A stretch of 22,200 bases of DNA from JACPLA01 sp035291905 (GTDB lineage: Bacteria; Bacteroidota; Ignavibacteria; UBA10030). The notes beneath the pieces were generated by a model. It was not told where the DNA came from. It saw only the letters and a list, made by a program, of their open reading frames with translations, and did not search any database. Below, in pieces: positions 1 through 8,325 of the stretch. How positions within the stretch are numbered: the first letter of the stretch is position 1; each line of letters opens with the position of its first letter. Both the position numbers and the translations under genes were made by a program. The stretch covers positions 1-22,200 of the forward strand of contig DATDRF010000136.1 of the NCBI GenBank assembly GCA_035291905.1. Reading direction: 5' to 3'.

Positions 1-2
1 CA

Positions 3-590
3 CTCCCGCCCTTCGAAGATCCTTCGAATCCGATCAGGGCAGGAGTGCTCCGGACGCGTTATGTTCTGGTTGTTGACGACAATTCTATGGAAATCATGTT
101 GACGATACGTCACCAGTATGATGAAACACTTGAAGGAGTCACTAATCTGGACGGATCGGTCACCATTACGTCGGCACGGCTCCCCTCGATTCACAAAACA
201 ATCAATTTCAATTACACCAGCCTTACGGCGGCCCAGAGGTATGACTCATCGACAAAGACTCTTCGCTTTGATCCCGGAGACACATTGATATTTCGAATGA
301 GGTGGGATTTCGTTGACGATGCCGGGGACAGCCTGAGAAATACATTTTTTCGATACAATGCCGATCCAAATTGTAAATATCGGTGCATAGCCGAAGAGGA
401 GATTCTCTTGTTGACGGCTAATCTGAGGCTTTTTGACAATGTGCCGTCCGCGGCATACGGACCGGAACAGGTTTCGTTCTGTTATGTAACGGACTGGGTC
501 GACGGCAGGGTGTGCACTCCAATAAACACAGCATTCCCTTGTTCATACTCACCAGCAGTGAAGATCCCCTGCGATTCGCTGAGCGAATAA
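3..590 (+). CDS. Unidentified exported-looking protein, 5' end cut by the window edge
   Basis: The reading frame is open from the left edge to a TAA at 588-590, and the residues before the first possible start (GTG at 45) look like continuing protein (FEDPSNPIRAG), so I treat this as the C-terminal part of a longer gene. I do not recognise the family. The visible ~195 residues are rich in Asp, Thr, Ser and aromatic residues with beta-strand-like alternation, and the last third carries six Cys (NCKYRC, FCYV, VCTP, PCSY, PCDS), a pattern suggesting disulfides in an exported protein. No membrane segment is visible. It ends one base before the start of a TonB-dependent receptor, so the two are probably co-transcribed and it could be a surface or periplasmic partner of the receptor. 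That role is inference from position only. If only the part after 45 is real, the protein would be 181 aa without a signal peptide, which fits poorly with the Cys content. Confidence 0.6.
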   Translation, partial: LPPFEDPSNPIRAGVLRTRYVLVVDDNSMEIMLTIRHQYDETLEGVTNLDGSVTITSARLPSIHKTINFNYTSLTAAQRYDSSTKTLRFDPGDTLIFRMRWDFVDDAGDSLRNTFFRYNADPNCKYRCIAEEEILLLTANLRLFDNVPSAAYGPEQVSFCYVTDWVDGRVCTPINTAFPCSYSPAVKIPCDSLSE

Positions 591-591
591 G

Positions 592-3132
592 GTGAAACAC
601 GGTCGCCCCATATTCTCTGTGGCTGCGCTCCTCCTGATGCTCACTTCCGAGTGGGCTTTTGCCGAACGCGGGGTGTACGGTATTCTGGAAGGGAAAGTAA
701 TCGATAAGTCGACCAGGGCCCCCCTGGTTGCCGTGAATATTCTTGTAGTGGGAACGAATCTGGGTGCAGCGAGCGACGATCTGGGAGTCTATCAGATTAA
801 TAATGTTCGGGCGGGGGTGTACGATGTGCGATTCAGCATCCTCGGTTACAAAACGCTCGTGATGAAGAAGGTGACCATCCTTCCGGACCTTCGGACAAGA
901 CTCGACATTGAACTGGAAGAGACTGCAATTGAGTTTGAGACTATCGAGGTCCGGGCAGAAAGGCCCCTGATACAGAAAGATCTTGCTGCGACGGCGTTCT
1001 CTATCGGCGAGCTAAAGCTGGACCGGCTTCCGGTCAGCTCGTTTCGGGAGGTTGTTACGCTCCAACCGGGTACAACGCTTGAGGGGAACGTCAGGGGAGG
1101 AAAGACGACAGAGCTTCTCTTTCTGGTCGACGGCCTTCCCGTTCAGGATGTCGTCGCCGGCGGCCTTTCGACAAGCCTCCCTAAAAGCGCAATCACGGGC
1201 CTTACAATCAATACCGGGGGATTCGACGCCGAATATGGAAATGCAATGTCGGGTGTCGTCAATGTGATCACAAAGGGCGGAACGAACCGGCACGAGATTC
1301 TTGGGCGCGTGGAACGGGACAGTTGGCTGCCTTCAGACTGGAACCAGCAGCAGGATCGTCTGAGCGAAATAGAGCTTTCTGCGGGAGGCCCGATTCTCAA
1401 AGATCGGCTCTATTACTTTACGGCAAACAATTTTATTGCCACCGATACGAGATGGTGGCAGGATCTTGATCACTTCTTTAAGTCGCCTGTGAGCAGAGAA
1501 TTTACCGGGTTCTCTAAGATCGAGTATATTCCCGTCCCGACCTGGCGCTTGAGCGTGCAGGGCATCTATTCTCTCCGTGAATGGAAGGACTATGAATATA
1601 CCTGGCGCTACAATCTTTCGGGTCTCCCGTCGCGAGCCCGTTATTCCTATCGGGTCGCAGGCATGTTCACGCACACGTTGAGCGAGAACTCATTCTATTC
1701 GATTTCCGGCGGCTATTACATGCTCGACTCGCGGATAGGGGCGGGGCCGAAGCAGAATCTGAGTTTTCAGCCGTATCAGTACGATTTCTTCTTGCGGTAC
1801 GTTGTAGACGGTGGTCGCAACTGGTGGGCTTCAATGAAACAGGCCATTTATTCCGCCAAGGGTGACATAAGTTACCATTTTGAGAGAAAGAATCTCCTGA
1901 AGGTTGGAGTCGAATACAACCAGTACGACATCACTTCAGATCTTGTGAAATACGAGCCCCAATTGACGTACTTCGGCAAGCCGATTCTCGACCAGCCCTT
2001 GCTGAACTACAGCAACCGCTACAGTTATCAGCCGCGTTCGGGCAGTGTCTTCATACAGGACAAGATCGAGGTTGAGAGGGACGGATCGAACGTGACCTTC
2101 GGCCTCCGTTGGGATTTTCTGGACCCGACTGCTTCGAGGCCGATTGTCGAGTTTATCCCGATTGCGCAGAATGAGTACGAGCAGAAAATAACAGGGAGAA
2201 CGCGATCAAGAATAAAGCACCAGCTCAGTCCACGGCTTTCGCTGGCAATGCCGATCGAGGGCTCGGGGTTCTTTTTTGTCAATTTTGGCCACTACTTTCA
2301 GTTTCCCCTCTTTGATTATCTCTATTCAGGTATCAGCCCTTCTCAGGTGCAGGGCGGAACGAGAAGTGTGTTGACCGGAAATCCAGACCTCGAGCCGGAA
2401 CGGGTCGTTGCGTGGGAGTTCGGCTTCAAGCGGGGGCTGGATGAAAAGCACGTTGCGTCAATAACATACTTCCAAAAATCTTTCCGGAACCAGATCGACG
2501 CAAAGACTCTTGTTCCCTTTGACAGCAAGTCTGCTGGGAGTTATGGTTTCGCTTCGTATGTGAACAATGCTGAGGCGCGGGCAAACGGGCTTGAACTGGT
2601 TGTCAGCCGGGAGCGCGACGAAGATTTCAATGGTTCGATTTCGTATTCGTATATGAAGACCGAAGGGACAAGCGAGAACTCTGCCCAGGGGATCCAGTAC
2701 GCTCAATGGGGTTTCCCGGTTGCCGAAACGCCTTTTCCCCTCAGCTGGGATCAGAGGCACACGCTGAAACTTGATGCGGAAGGAAGATTGCCGTGGGACG
2801 TCGAGGGAAACCTTGTCATCCTGTATAACTCTCCCCGCCCGTATACGTTCTACCCGACCCGGGATGGATTCACGCCGAGTGATCCTCAGAAGGCGTTCGT
2901 TCCGAACAACAGGAGGATGGAGGAGGTCATCATCGTCAACCTCAAACTGACAAAACAACTCTGGGTGAGTCAGGCGGGAACGGCGACACTCTATGCGGAT
3001 GCGAGGAACCTTCTCAATCGAAAGAATGTACGATGGATCGATTCGAACGGCCGAATTGGAGGCGAACTGAGCGATCCCGGAGCTTACTACGATCCGAGGC
3101 GAGTGAGGGTGGGAATCCAAATGAAATTCTAA
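592..3132 (+). CDS. TonB-dependent outer-membrane receptor with carboxypeptidase-regulatory-like domain
   Basis: This is an 846-aa outer-membrane active transporter, energised through TonB-ExbBD, substrate unknown. The order is: signal peptide (residues 1-24, hydrophobic core AALLLML, probable cut after WAFA); a CarboxypepD_reg-like beta-sandwich (about 31-109, GKVIDKSTRAPLVAVNI... with the usual LGYK near 84-87); a TonB-box-like and plug region (about 115-230, including LVDGLPVQD and GGFDAEYGNAMSGVVNVIT); then a 22-strand-type barrel to the end. The last residue is Phe (GIQMKF), as expected for outer-membrane barrels. The aromatic YNPR-like strand pattern and the length fit the family. The start is GTG, one base after the stop of the preceding gene, with no strong Shine-Dalgarno sequence. 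The fused regulatory domain is typical of Bacteroidota-type receptors (SusC-like and relatives), but no SusD partner is visible downstream. The next gene is a starch-active-family enzyme, which hints at glucan transport but does not show it. Confidence 0.92.
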   Translation: MKHGRPIFSVAALLLMLTSEWAFAERGVYGILEGKVIDKSTRAPLVAVNILVVGTNLGAASDDLGVYQINNVRAGVYDVRFSILGYKTLVMKKVTILPDLRTRLDIELEETAIEFETIEVRAERPLIQKDLAATAFSIGELKLDRLPVSSFREVVTLQPGTTLEGNVRGGKTTELLFLVDGLPVQDVVAGGLSTSLPKSAITGLTINTGGFDAEYGNAMSGVVNVITKGGTNRHEILGRVERDSWLPSDWNQQQDRLSEIELSAGGPILKDRLYYFTANNFIATDTRWWQDLDHFFKSPVSREFTGFSKIEYIPVPTWRLSVQGIYSLREWKDYEYTWRYNLSGLPSRARYSYRVAGMFTHTLSENSFYSISGGYYMLDSRIGAGPKQNLSFQPYQYDFFLRYVVDGGRNWWASMKQAIYSAKGDISYHFERKNLLKVGVEYNQYDITSDLVKYEPQLTYFGKPILDQPLLNYSNRYSYQPRSGSVFIQDKIEVERDGSNVTFGLRWDFLDPTASRPIVEFIPIAQNEYEQKITGRTRSRIKHQLSPRLSLAMPIEGSGFFFVNFGHYFQFPLFDYLYSGISPSQVQGGTRSVLTGNPDLEPERVVAWEFGFKRGLDEKHVASITYFQKSFRNQIDAKTLVPFDSKSAGSYGFASYVNNAEARANGLELVVSRERDEDFNGSISYSYMKTEGTSENSAQGIQYAQWGFPVAETPFPLSWDQRHTLKLDAEGRLPWDVEGNLVILYNSPRPYTFYPTRDGFTPSDPQKAFVPNNRRMEEVIIVNLKLTKQLWVSQAGTATLYADARNLLNRKNVRWIDSNGRIGGELSDPGAYYDPRRVRVGIQMKF

Positions 3133-3159
3133 TGACCACATGAAGAACCCTCTCTTATC

Positions 3160-5307
3160 ATGAAAACAATAAACCTTCTCCTTGGTATCCATAATCATCA
3201 GCCCGTCGGGAACTTTGATTCCGTTTTCACGCATGCGCTCGAACACGCCTATCGTCCTTTTCTCGAGGTGATCGAACGGTTTCCGAAAATTAAGATCGCT
3301 CAGCATTACACCGGCGTGTTGCTCGACTGGTTCCGAAAAAACCATCCGGAAATTCTCAAACATATCAAACGGCTCGTCGATTCCGGCCAGATTGAAATCA
3401 TGGGGGGCTCATATTATGAGGCCATCCTCAGCATTATCCCCGACAGTGACAAGGTGAGCCAGTTAGAGAAACTCTCAAAGTCGTTGAAGAAGGAATTCGG
3501 AACGCGTCCCTCGGGAATGTGGCTTGCCGAACGCGTGTGGGAACAGCATCTGACACGATTCATTGCCGAGGCCGGGCTGGACTATATCATGATCGATGAT
3601 ACACATTTCAAATATGCGGGATACTCCGACGAGGAACTCCTGGGCTACTATCGGACCGAGGATCAGGGAAAGACGATGGCCATCTTCCCGATCAGCAAGA
3701 TGCTGCGCTATACGATCCCGTTTCAATCCGTCCAAAGAACCATCGACTACCTGCGATCACTGGCAACAGAAGAGGGGAACCGCATCGTTGTATTTGCCGA
3801 CGATGGTGAGAAATTCGGCGTGTGGCCGAAGACGTTCGACCATGTGTATAAGAACGGATGGTTGACGGAGTTCTTCACCGCCCTCTCGGACAACAGCGGC
3901 TGGATCAAAATCCATCATTTTCGCGATATCCTTGAGATGATTCCGGCGACGGGGAGAACTTATCTGCCGAATGCCTCGTATGCAGAGATGATGCACTGGG
4001 CCCTTCCGGCACATCACTTCAAATTGTATGATGAATTTGAGGGGTTCCTGAAGAATCACAATGTACTTGAGAGGTTCGAGTCATTCTTCAAAGGCGGATT
4101 CTGGCGGAACTTCCTTGTGAAGTATGCTGAAACAAATAACATGCACAAGAAAATGATGCGTGTGTCCGACAGGGCTCATCGGATCAAAGATGAAGGAAAG
4201 AAGAAGGTCGCCGGGGGAACATTCGAGAAGATCTGGTCGTCGCAGTGCAACGACCCATACTGGCACGGTGTCTTCGGAGGATTGTACCTTCCCGTGCTGC
4301 GGTACCCCGTCTATCGAAACTTGATCTCGGCTGAAGCCGACCTGGATCGGATCGAAAAGAAAAACAACGTAACGTGGGAGATCACCGATTTTGACTGCGA
4401 CGGGAAGAAGGAGATACTCGTTGAAACTCCTGTTCTGAACTGTTACATCGACCCTGATGCGGGCGGGTCTTTGTTCGAACTTGATTTTAAGCCTATTTCC
4501 CTTAATTTACTTGATATCGTCTCACGCCGTGAAGAGGGATACCATCACAAGCTCGCCGAAGCAGCCCATGGCCGCGTGGGCGGCGATGTAGCAAGTATCC
4601 ATGATCTGGTGGTGGCAAAAGAGAAGGGCCTGGAAGATCATCTCAACTACGACTGGTACCGTCATGGCTCGTTCATCGACCATTTCTTCGGGCCTGAAGT
4701 CAAGCTGGACGAGATCTGGCGGTGCAAGTATGCCGAAGAGGGAGATTTTGTCAATCAGCCCTACGAAGCGAAGGTATCCAGGAGAGGACGTTCTGTTCAG
4801 GTGAAGCTGTCCCGCAACGGGGCTCTCTGGAGAGACGGCAATCGGCATCGAGTCTCCGTCGAGAAGACGGTGAGTATTTCGCCCGATTCGTCAGACATCA
4901 CGATTGATTACGTCATGAGGAACGGCGAAAAGACTCCCATGGAATTGTGTTTTGGCGCCGAGGTCTGTGCAGGGTTACAGGCGGGGAATGCGCCTGACCG
5001 CTACTACTTTTCCGAGGAGGCAGAGATTCCGTCCCCTCAGCTGGGAAGCAAGGGTGAATTACACGGGATATCCTCGCTGGGGCTCCGAGATGAATGGCTT
5101 GGAGTTGAGGTCCGCATCGAATGCGGAACTCCTGCGTCGTTTTGGCGTTTTCCCTTGGAGACCGTCTCGCTCTCCGAAGCCGGTTTTGAACGAATCTATC
5201 AGGGTTCTGTTGTGATCCCTCACTGGAAGTTCAACCTGGAAAAAGAATGGAAGTGCAGGATCACTCAAAGGATTTCGAAACTGAAACAAAAAAGGAACAA
5301 GCAATGA
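3160..5307 (+). CDS. GH57 family 4-alpha-glucanotransferase / alpha-amylase-type enzyme (DUF1925/DUF1926)
   Basis: This 715-aa enzyme acts on alpha-1,4-glucans by a retaining mechanism, either transferring maltooligosaccharides or hydrolysing starch or glycogen. The five GH57 signatures are visible: HNHQP (11-15), GGSYYE (82-87), WLAERVW (121-127, nucleophile Glu124), ADDGEKFG (213-220, acid/base Asp at 214/215) and NASYAEMMHWALP further on. These positions nearly match Thermococcus litoralis 4-alpha-glucanotransferase (Glu123, Asp214). The C-terminal half, from about residue 300 on, matches the DUF1925 and DUF1926 beta domains of that enzyme, including a late IPHWKFNLEKEW segment. There is no signal peptide, so the enzyme is cytoplasmic and probably works on glycogen or imported oligosaccharides. 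It starts 27 bases after the receptor, and its TGA overlaps the ATG of the protease gene (ATGA), implying translational coupling. Whether transferase or amylase dominates cannot be read from the sequence. Confidence 0.92.
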   Translation: MKTINLLLGIHNHQPVGNFDSVFTHALEHAYRPFLEVIERFPKIKIAQHYTGVLLDWFRKNHPEILKHIKRLVDSGQIEIMGGSYYEAILSIIPDSDKVSQLEKLSKSLKKEFGTRPSGMWLAERVWEQHLTRFIAEAGLDYIMIDDTHFKYAGYSDEELLGYYRTEDQGKTMAIFPISKMLRYTIPFQSVQRTIDYLRSLATEEGNRIVVFADDGEKFGVWPKTFDHVYKNGWLTEFFTALSDNSGWIKIHHFRDILEMIPATGRTYLPNASYAEMMHWALPAHHFKLYDEFEGFLKNHNVLERFESFFKGGFWRNFLVKYAETNNMHKKMMRVSDRAHRIKDEGKKKVAGGTFEKIWSSQCNDPYWHGVFGGLYLPVLRYPVYRNLISAEADLDRIEKKNNVTWEITDFDCDGKKEILVETPVLNCYIDPDAGGSLFELDFKPISLNLLDIVSRREEGYHHKLAEAAHGRVGGDVASIHDLVVAKEKGLEDHLNYDWYRHGSFIDHFFGPEVKLDEIWRCKYAEEGDFVNQPYEAKVSRRGRSVQVKLSRNGALWRDGNRHRVSVEKTVSISPDSSDITIDYVMRNGEKTPMELCFGAEVCAGLQAGNAPDRYYFSEEAEIPSPQLGSKGELHGISSLGLRDEWLGVEVRIECGTPASFWRFPLETVSLSEAGFERIYQGSVVIPHWKFNLEKEWKCRITQRISKLKQKRNKQ

Positions 5308-6938
5308 AGAAGAGATTCTCGACGATGACCGTGGCGGCATTGGTGCTGGTCAGTACGTTTGCCGGGATGGAAATCAATCAACTCATTTCCGGCGATGACA
5401 TCTATGCCCAGCTGGGGAAGCTGAAGGACGTGCTTGTCCTGACCGAGAAATACTATATCGATGATGTCAACGGTTCGCAAATGACGGAGGCCGCGATCAC
5501 CGGGATCATGGACAAGCTTGATCCGCATTCGGTCTACATAGCCCCCAAGAATTTTGAGCGCGTGACGGAAGAGTTCAAAGGGAAATATGAAGGAATAGGA
5601 ATTTCCTTCAGAATCCTCAATGATACGATTACGGTGCTCGAAACGCTCGGCGGCGGCCCTTCGGCGCGATTGGGACTCCTCTCCAATGACCGGATCGTGA
5701 AAATCAATAATCAGTCTGCCGTGGGGTTTGTCGACACGATGGTACAAAAAAGCCTGCGCGGCCCCAAAGGGACCCGTGTGACAGTGACGATCCTGCGGCC
5801 GGGGACGCCCGAACTGCTCGTGTACGAGATTACGAGGGATGAGATCTCCCTCGTCAGCGTGGACGCCGCTTTCATGGTGAACGACGAAGTTGCATACGTT
5901 CAGGCAAACAAGTTCAACGAGCAGACCTATAACGAGATCAGCAAATCTCTTAAGAGACTTAAAGGGGAGGGGATGCGAAGGCTCATCCTCGATCTGCGTT
6001 GGAACCCGGGCGGTTATCTCGACCAGGCCGTGCGCATTGCCGACCTCTTTATCGAGGGTGGGACAAAGGAGGCCCCTCGCAAGATCGTCTATACGAAGGC
6101 GCGCAGGACGGAATTCGATGAGACCTTCGAGGCAAGGAGCGGCGATGAGTATGAGAAACTTCCCGTCATCGTTCTGGTCAATAACGGGTCGGCAAGTGCA
6201 AGCGAGATTGTGGCCGGAGCCATTCAGGATTGGGACAGGGGTCTGATCGTCGGGGAGACGAGCTTTGGCAAAGGCCTTGTTCAGCGCCAGTTCCCGCTCT
6301 CGGACGGGTCAGCTCTGCGCCTGACCATCGCGAAGTACTATACCCCGAGCGGACGGCTCATTCAAAGGGCTTATGAGGGGAAGGATAAAGCTGAATACCA
6401 AAGAGAAGCGTATGAGCGGAAAGAAGAAGAGGGAGAAAACCTCGGACACGAGAAGGATGTTCAGAAAGATTCGACGCGGCCGGTCTTCAAGACGAACGCC
6501 GGAAGAATTGTCTACGGCGGCGGCGGAATCACTCCCGACTACATTGTAACGGACGATCTGCTCTCTCAAACGAGTGCGAACATTCGTCGGCGGGACCTCT
6601 TTGTTTCCTATGTTTCTTCGTATATGTCGGGTGACGGGCTGCGCCTCCGTTCAACGTACGGCTCTGACTTCAAACGGTTCAGGAAAGAGTTCAATGTTTC
6701 CGATGAGTTTATGTCTCAATTCCGGTCCTACGTCGAATCCAAGGATGTCAAGATCGTCGATGCGGACTTTCAGAAGGATCTGAACTACATCAAACATGCG
6801 CTGAAAGGCTACATTGCGCAGAACCTCTGGGGGCGCGAAGCGCTTCTTTCGGTGTTTCTGGAAAACGACAAGCAATTTCAAAAGGCGCTCAGACTCTTTC
6901 CGGAAGCCGAAAAAATCGCAAGGCTGGATTTGAACTGA
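5304..6938 (+). CDS. Carboxy-terminal processing protease, S41 family (CtpA-like)
   Basis: This is a 544-aa periplasmic or membrane-anchored serine protease that trims or degrades proteins from the C terminus. I start it at ATG 5304 because AAAGGA at 5291-5296 lies 7 bases upstream and the ATG overlaps the previous stop as ATGA. The frame is open 19 codons further upstream, but that extension would bury the signal sequence. The order is: N-terminal hydrophobic segment (about residues 9-24); helical N-domain; PDZ domain (about 93-170, with KYEGIGI and ARLGLLSNDRIVKIN); S41 catalytic core. The catalytic dyad is Ser298 (middle Ser of GSASASE) and Lys323 (in FGKGLVQ), 25 residues apart as in the plant D1 processing protease. 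A charged insert (KEEEGENLGHEKD) and an alpha-helical tail follow, as in Bacteroidota members. The target protein is unknown. The following gene starts at the next base after the stop. Confidence 0.93.
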   Translation: MKKRFSTMTVAALVLVSTFAGMEINQLISGDDIYAQLGKLKDVLVLTEKYYIDDVNGSQMTEAAITGIMDKLDPHSVYIAPKNFERVTEEFKGKYEGIGISFRILNDTITVLETLGGGPSARLGLLSNDRIVKINNQSAVGFVDTMVQKSLRGPKGTRVTVTILRPGTPELLVYEITRDEISLVSVDAAFMVNDEVAYVQANKFNEQTYNEISKSLKRLKGEGMRRLILDLRWNPGGYLDQAVRIADLFIEGGTKEAPRKIVYTKARRTEFDETFEARSGDEYEKLPVIVLVNNGSASASEIVAGAIQDWDRGLIVGETSFGKGLVQRQFPLSDGSALRLTIAKYYTPSGRLIQRAYEGKDKAEYQREAYERKEEEGENLGHEKDVQKDSTRPVFKTNAGRIVYGGGGITPDYIVTDDLLSQTSANIRRRDLFVSYVSSYMSGDGLRLRSTYGSDFKRFRKEFNVSDEFMSQFRSYVESKDVKIVDADFQKDLNYIKHALKGYIAQNLWGREALLSVFLENDKQFQKALRLFPEAEKIARLDLN

Positions 6939-7805
6939 ATGAAGACCCATTGCCGTACATTTGACCGCTTCACGGCGCACCGGGTTTTGATTCTCATCCT
7001 GGCAGCATGGACAATCGGCTTTGCTCAGAAGAACGCCTCATCCGAGGCGTCTTCTGTTTCATCCCGGAATGCAGGCGGGATGCTGATGGTCGGAGAAGAG
7101 CTCCAGTATGACGTGGGATATTCCATCTTCCACCTCGGCACCATCGTGATAAGAGTGGTCGACAGGTTTGAACGCGGTGACCGCGTGATCTATCGCGCGA
7201 AAGCGATCATCGATTCGGCTCCGGGCCTTCCTTTTGTGAACGTCCACATTCGTTTCTCGGGAGAATTCGACGAGGAACTCTATTCGTATGAGTGGACGGG
7301 CGAAGACAGCACCGACGAGGAGATCACTTTCAGGCGGCTTCGTTTCGAGTACGACAGTTCTCGTGTGTTCTTTGACAGGGGAAAGAGGGTCGGTGATGCG
7401 ATCACCGTCGAAAGCGTCGATACCGTGAAGATTACCGGGAAATGCCAGGATGGTCTCTCGCTCTTTTTCTTTGCCAGGAAGAACGTGCGCCAAAAAGGAG
7501 AAATGGATGTACCCACCGTCGTTGAGAAGGAGCAGGTGAACACGCATTTCAGTTTCCTGCACGAAGTGGATGAGGAGGAAATTGACTCTGTGGATTACCC
7601 TATTGAGGTCCTCACCTTTGAGGGCCGGGCGGATTTCGTGGGGGTCTTCGGACTCACGGGTGGCTTCAGCGGGTGGTTCAGCAGTGATGAGGCGGGAGTC
7701 CCGATTGTCGCGAGACTCAAGGTGATTCTCGGGAGCATACGCGTGGAATTGCGGGACTGGAAAAGGCCCGGTTGGACCCCGCCGCAATACGTGGAAAAGG
7801 ACTGA
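6939..7805 (+). CDS. DUF3108 domain exported protein
   Basis: This is a 288-aa protein with an N-terminal signal sequence (residues 1-29, hydrophobic VLILILAAWTIGFA ending at Gln) followed by a Ser/Ala-rich linker (about 31-45). The DUF3108 core starts at GEELQYDVGYSIFHLGTI (from about 52) and runs as beta-strands to about 275. DUF3108 proteins are periplasmic or outer-membrane-facing beta-rich proteins of unknown function. The opening motif (G-E-x-L-x-Y-D-V then G-T) is the family's hallmark. The ATG abuts the TGA of the protease gene with no gap (TGAATG), so it is almost certainly translated together with it. A link between the protease and this protein, as substrate or partner, is inference. 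A strong 13-bp inverted repeat lies in the linker-coding region (7026-7056). No catalytic motif is visible. Confidence 0.8.
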   Translation: MKTHCRTFDRFTAHRVLILILAAWTIGFAQKNASSEASSVSSRNAGGMLMVGEELQYDVGYSIFHLGTIVIRVVDRFERGDRVIYRAKAIIDSAPGLPFVNVHIRFSGEFDEELYSYEWTGEDSTDEEITFRRLRFEYDSSRVFFDRGKRVGDAITVESVDTVKITGKCQDGLSLFFFARKNVRQKGEMDVPTVVEKEQVNTHFSFLHEVDEEEIDSVDYPIEVLTFEGRADFVGVFGLTGGFSGWFSSDEAGVPIVARLKVILGSIRVELRDWKRPGWTPPQYVEKD

Positions 7806-7809
7806 CTGG

Positions 7810-8313
7810 ATGATCATCAAGATTGGCGCCAAGGCTCCCCGCATTCATCCTTCTGTCTTCCTCGCGGAAGGCGCTATGGTCATTGGAGACGTCGAGATCG
7901 GCGCGGAGAGCAGCGTATGGTTCAACGCCGTCCTGCGGGGAGACATTAATGCCATTCGCATCGGAGATCGGTCGAACATTCAGGATCTCTGCGCTTTTCA
8001 TGTGACAAACCGTAATCAGGTACAAATTGGCTCGGACGTGACGATTGGGCATGGAGCGATTGTGCACGGGGCGACAGTGGAGAATTCCTGTCTTATCGGC
8101 ATGGGCGCGACACTGCTCGACGGCGTTCGCGTGGGCGCACACAGTCTCGTGGCAGCCGGTTCACTTGTCCGGGAGGGATTTGAGATCCCCGAAGGAATGC
8201 TTGTCGCCGGTGTTCCCGCAACGGTCAAGAGATCGCTGACGAATGAAGAGCGCGCGGCCATTGCACGCTCGGCGAATAACTACGTGCAGTATGTTCACCT
8301 TTATCACGAATAA
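7810..8313 (+). CDS. Gamma-class carbonic anhydrase-like hexapeptide-repeat protein
   Basis: This is a 167-aa cytoplasmic left-handed beta-helix protein of the gamma carbonic anhydrase family (YrdA/PaaY/CcmM-like). Hexapeptide repeats fill residues 13-120. The three zinc-ligand histidines are present: His64 (CAFHV), His81 and His86 (IGHGAIVHG), matching the Cam pattern. The signatures RGD-N-I-IGDRSNIQD (43-59) and GMGATLLDG (97-105) are also typical. It lacks the acidic loop with the proton-shuttle Glu of Methanosarcina Cam, as do most short bacterial members, so activity as a carbonic anhydrase is plausible but not certain. Some relatives act as thioesterases (PaaY). It starts 4 bases after the DUF3108 stop and is followed after 12 bases by an MBL-fold gene. 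Length is normal for the family. Confidence 0.9.
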   Translation: MIIKIGAKAPRIHPSVFLAEGAMVIGDVEIGAESSVWFNAVLRGDINAIRIGDRSNIQDLCAFHVTNRNQVQIGSDVTIGHGAIVHGATVENSCLIGMGATLLDGVRVGAHSLVAAGSLVREGFEIPEGMLVAGVPATVKRSLTNEERAAIARSANNYVQYVHLYHE

Positions 8314-8325
8314 TCTGGAAATCCC

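Noticed and set aside
2519..2547. TTGACA-17-TATGGT inside the receptor gene
   Set aside because: It lies within a conserved barrel-coding region, has a weak -10 element and no gene start downstream in a sensible position.
2458..3363. Long open frame on the - strand (about 300 codons) across the receptor/GH57 junction
   Set aside because: It lies opposite two well-supported genes, has no recognisable domain and an Arg/Ser/Pro-rich composition typical of antisense shadow frames. The same applies to long - strand frames opposite topA (10865-11872) and holB (18919-19848).
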